7,015 nt of DNA. It comes from Conexibacter sp. Lineage in GTDB: Bacteria > Actinomycetota > Thermoleophilia > Solirubrobacterales > Solirubrobacteraceae. The notes beneath the pieces were generated by a model. The model had not been told where the DNA came from. It made no database searches and saw only the letters and a program-made list of their open reading frames with translations. Positions 5,595 to 7,015 of this stretch are shown here, in pieces; the stretch's first letter is position 1; the number at the start of each line of letters is the position of its first letter. The DNA is taken from contig JAOPZP010000426.1 of the NCBI GenBank assembly GCA_025964055.1, positions 1 to 7,015 of the forward strand, written 5' to 3'. Both the position numbers and the translations under genes were made by a program.

Positions 5595-6923
5595 ATGACG
5601 CCTCAGCAACCGCATATGTCCGGGGACCGGCCAGAGGGCGACGGCGGCGGGTGTCCGTTCCCGCGGCGCTCGTTGCTCCGGGGCATGCTCGGTGGTGCCG
5701 CAGCAGCGGCCGCCGCGAACTTGGTGCCGGCAGGCGCGGCGCACGCCCAGGCGACCGCCTACCAGGACGGCTACAACAAGCTCGCCACCGAGGACAGCAG
5801 ACACAGCATCCCGTTCTACGGCCAACATCAGGCGGGTATCGCCACGCCTCCGCAGACGGCGGCCGCCTTCCTCTCCTTCGACGTGACCGCAGGAAACCGT
5901 CGGGAGCTGACCGACCTGTTCCGCACGCTCACCGAGCGTGCGGCGTTCTTGACCAAGGGCGGCACTCCTCCCCCGCCCGGTCCGGGCAAGCCGCCGGAGC
6001 AGCGCCACCTGCTTGGCCCCACGGCGCCGCCCGACGATCTGACGGTCACGGTGGCCGTGGGCGCGTCGCTGTTCGACGGTCGCTACGGGCTGGCGCCGCG
6101 CAAGCCGGCACAGCTCAAGACGATGCGGGCGTTCTCCCACGACGACCTCGATCCGAAGATCACCCACGGAGACCTGCTGGTGCAGGTGTGCGCCAACCAC
6201 CGGGACACCGTCGGAAACGCCATGCTCGACATCGTGCGGCAGACCAGCAGCGGCATGCGTCTGCGCTGGCGCACGGACGCGTTCCGGTTCCCGCCGCGAC
6301 CCGTGGGCGTTCCGCGCGACTGGATGGGATTCAAGGACGGCGTCTCCAACCCCGACACCACCAACGCCTCCCAGATGAACCAGGTGGTGTGGGTCCAGCC
6401 CGGCCGGCCCGAACCGGCCTGGACCGCGGGCGGGACATACCAGGCGCTGCGCATCATCCAGATGCACTTGGACACGTGGGACGCGGTCCCCGTCGAGCAG
6501 CAGGAGCGGATCTTCGGCCGGCGCAAGATCAGCGGCGCGCCGCTGTACGCGACCGACCCGAACGCCTCGGACGAACTCGACCCGATCTACACCAACGACC
6601 CGCAGGGTCGGCTCACCCCGCTGAACTGCCACATCCGGCTGGCCAACCCCCAGACCCCGCAGACGGCGGCCACCAGCACCATCCTGCGCCGCAGCTTCCA
6701 GTACGACCAGAGCCCCGACGCGGGTGGGAACCCCAACATGGGGCACACGTTCTGCTGCTTCCAGCAACAGCTGAACACCTACATCGCGATGCAGACCCGT
6801 CTCGAGAAGGAGATGCTCACTCGCTTCATCACCCCCATCGGCGGCGGCTACTTCTTCGCCGTTCCCGGTGTGCGCGACGCACAGGACTACTACGCCTCGG
6901 GGCTGTTGCGCGGGCTGAGCTGA
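5595..6923 (+). CDS. Tat-exported DyP-type heme peroxidase (EfeB-like)
   Basis: Heme peroxidase of 442 residues. The N-terminus carries a twin-arginine signal: RRSLLRG with R24-R25, then an Ala-rich hydrophobic stretch and a probable AHA-QA cleavage near residue 51, so the folded, heme-loaded enzyme is exported. The mature part starts with FYGQHQAGIATP (74-85), typical of the EfeB class. The distal GxxDG motif is GFKDG (245-249, D248), the proximal heme ligand is probably H346 in NCHIRLANPQT, and the distal Arg lies in ILRRSF (R365/R366). GGGYFFAVPGV near the C-terminus is also a family block. The family oxidises dyes and phenolics with H2O2; EfeB works with EfeU and EfeO in ferrous iron uptake and has been proposed to release iron from heme. 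No EfeU or EfeO is visible, so symbol efeB is not assigned. A proline-rich insert (TPPPPGPGKPP, 124-134) lies in the first domain. The stop overlaps the next ATG by one base. Confidence 0.95.
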   Translation: MTPQQPHMSGDRPEGDGGGCPFPRRSLLRGMLGGAAAAAAANLVPAGAAHAQATAYQDGYNKLATEDSRHSIPFYGQHQAGIATPPQTAAAFLSFDVTAGNRRELTDLFRTLTERAAFLTKGGTPPPPGPGKPPEQRHLLGPTAPPDDLTVTVAVGASLFDGRYGLAPRKPAQLKTMRAFSHDDLDPKITHGDLLVQVCANHRDTVGNAMLDIVRQTSSGMRLRWRTDAFRFPPRPVGVPRDWMGFKDGVSNPDTTNASQMNQVVWVQPGRPEPAWTAGGTYQALRIIQMHLDTWDAVPVEQQERIFGRRKISGAPLYATDPNASDELDPIYTNDPQGRLTPLNCHIRLANPQTPQTAATSTILRRSFQYDQSPDAGGNPNMGHTFCCFQQQLNTYIAMQTRLEKEMLTRFITPIGGGYFFAVPGVRDAQDYYASGLLRGLS

Positions 6924-7015
6924 TGATCCCCGCTTCGCCTCCGCACGACCGGCGGATCCGTGCTCGCGTTTCGCGCTCCGCGGTGACGCTCTGCATCGGG
7001 GTCCTGCTCGCGCCG
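6923..7015 (+). CDS. Start of an unidentified gene, probably exported or membrane-anchored (cut by window end)
   Basis: An open frame begins at an ATG that shares one base with the peroxidase stop (TGATG) and stays open for all 31 codons to the window end. It reads MIPASPPHDRRIRARV followed by SRSAVTLCIGVLLAP: a basic stretch and then a hydrophobic run, as in a signal peptide or N-terminal membrane anchor. The coupling suggests joint expression with the peroxidase, perhaps as an Efe partner or another cell-envelope redox or metal protein. Too little is present to assign a family. Confidence 0.55.
   Translation, partial: MIPASPPHDRRIRARVSRSAVTLCIGVLLAP

Noticed and set aside
5457..6767. Upstream in-frame extension of the secreted protein gene, antisense to the peroxidase
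   Set aside because: The extension has no recognisable domain, would bury a clear signal peptide inside the protein and would run through the divergent promoter region. Start 5456 is far better.
5595..6923. Slightly lower apparent GC and looser codon use in the peroxidase gene as a sign of horizontal transfer
   Set aside because: The difference judged by eye is small and the gene still shows strong G/C at third positions; a proper codon-usage calculation would be needed.
1..7015. Search by eye for tRNA genes, CRISPR repeats, insertion sequence ends and riboswitches
   Set aside because: None was seen; coding density leaves almost no space for them.

Overview
This is a very GC-rich, densely packed bacterial window. 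Genes abut or overlap by a few bases, third codon positions are almost all G or C, and GTG starts occur. The protein families (an ACAD10/11-type acyl-CoA dehydrogenase with a matching phosphotransferase, a DHA2-type MFS transporter, a Tat-exported EfeB-like peroxidase) fit a high-GC actinobacterium in the broad sense, possibly Thermoleophilia/Solirubrobacterales. That placement is inferred from style, not from a marker gene.

Left block, 1-4660, plus strand: five genes read like one operon. They are the 3' part of an acyl-CoA dehydrogenase (cut by the window edge), an SDR oxidoreductase (1-nt gap), an APH-fold phosphotransferase (13-nt gap), a HAD-superfamily hydrolase (GTGA overlap) and a 14-helix MFS transporter (ATGA overlap). 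The ACAD, phosphotransferase and HAD are the three domains fused in vertebrate ACAD10. ACAD + SDR + phosphotransferase also matches the core of the Pseudomonas putida levulinate (lva) pathway, in which a 4-keto acyl-CoA is reduced, the 4-hydroxy group is phosphorylated, and an acyl-CoA dehydrogenase-fold enzyme removes the phosphate. The inferred role is catabolism of 4-oxo/4-hydroxy acyl-CoAs or similar hydroxylated acids.

The main anomaly is an in-frame TAG at 2071-2073 that splits the phosphotransferase. Both halves stay in the same frame with family motifs intact: the nucleotide-binding N-lobe before the stop, the catalytic HGDxxxxN loop and metal-binding Asp after it. It is a fresh nonsense mutation, a sequencing error, a readthrough site, or a split gene restarted at the ATG at 2155.

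Right block, 4665-7015: a minus-strand gene for a secreted LppX/LprG-like protein (4665-5456) meets the MFS gene tail to tail with only 4 bases between. It diverges, across a 138-bp spacer, from a Tat-exported DyP-type (EfeB-like) heme peroxidase (5595-6923). The peroxidase stop overlaps the ATG of another gene that runs off the window and starts with a possible signal or anchor segment. No RNA genes, mobile elements or CRISPR arrays were seen, and no gene-free stretch exceeds 300 bases.
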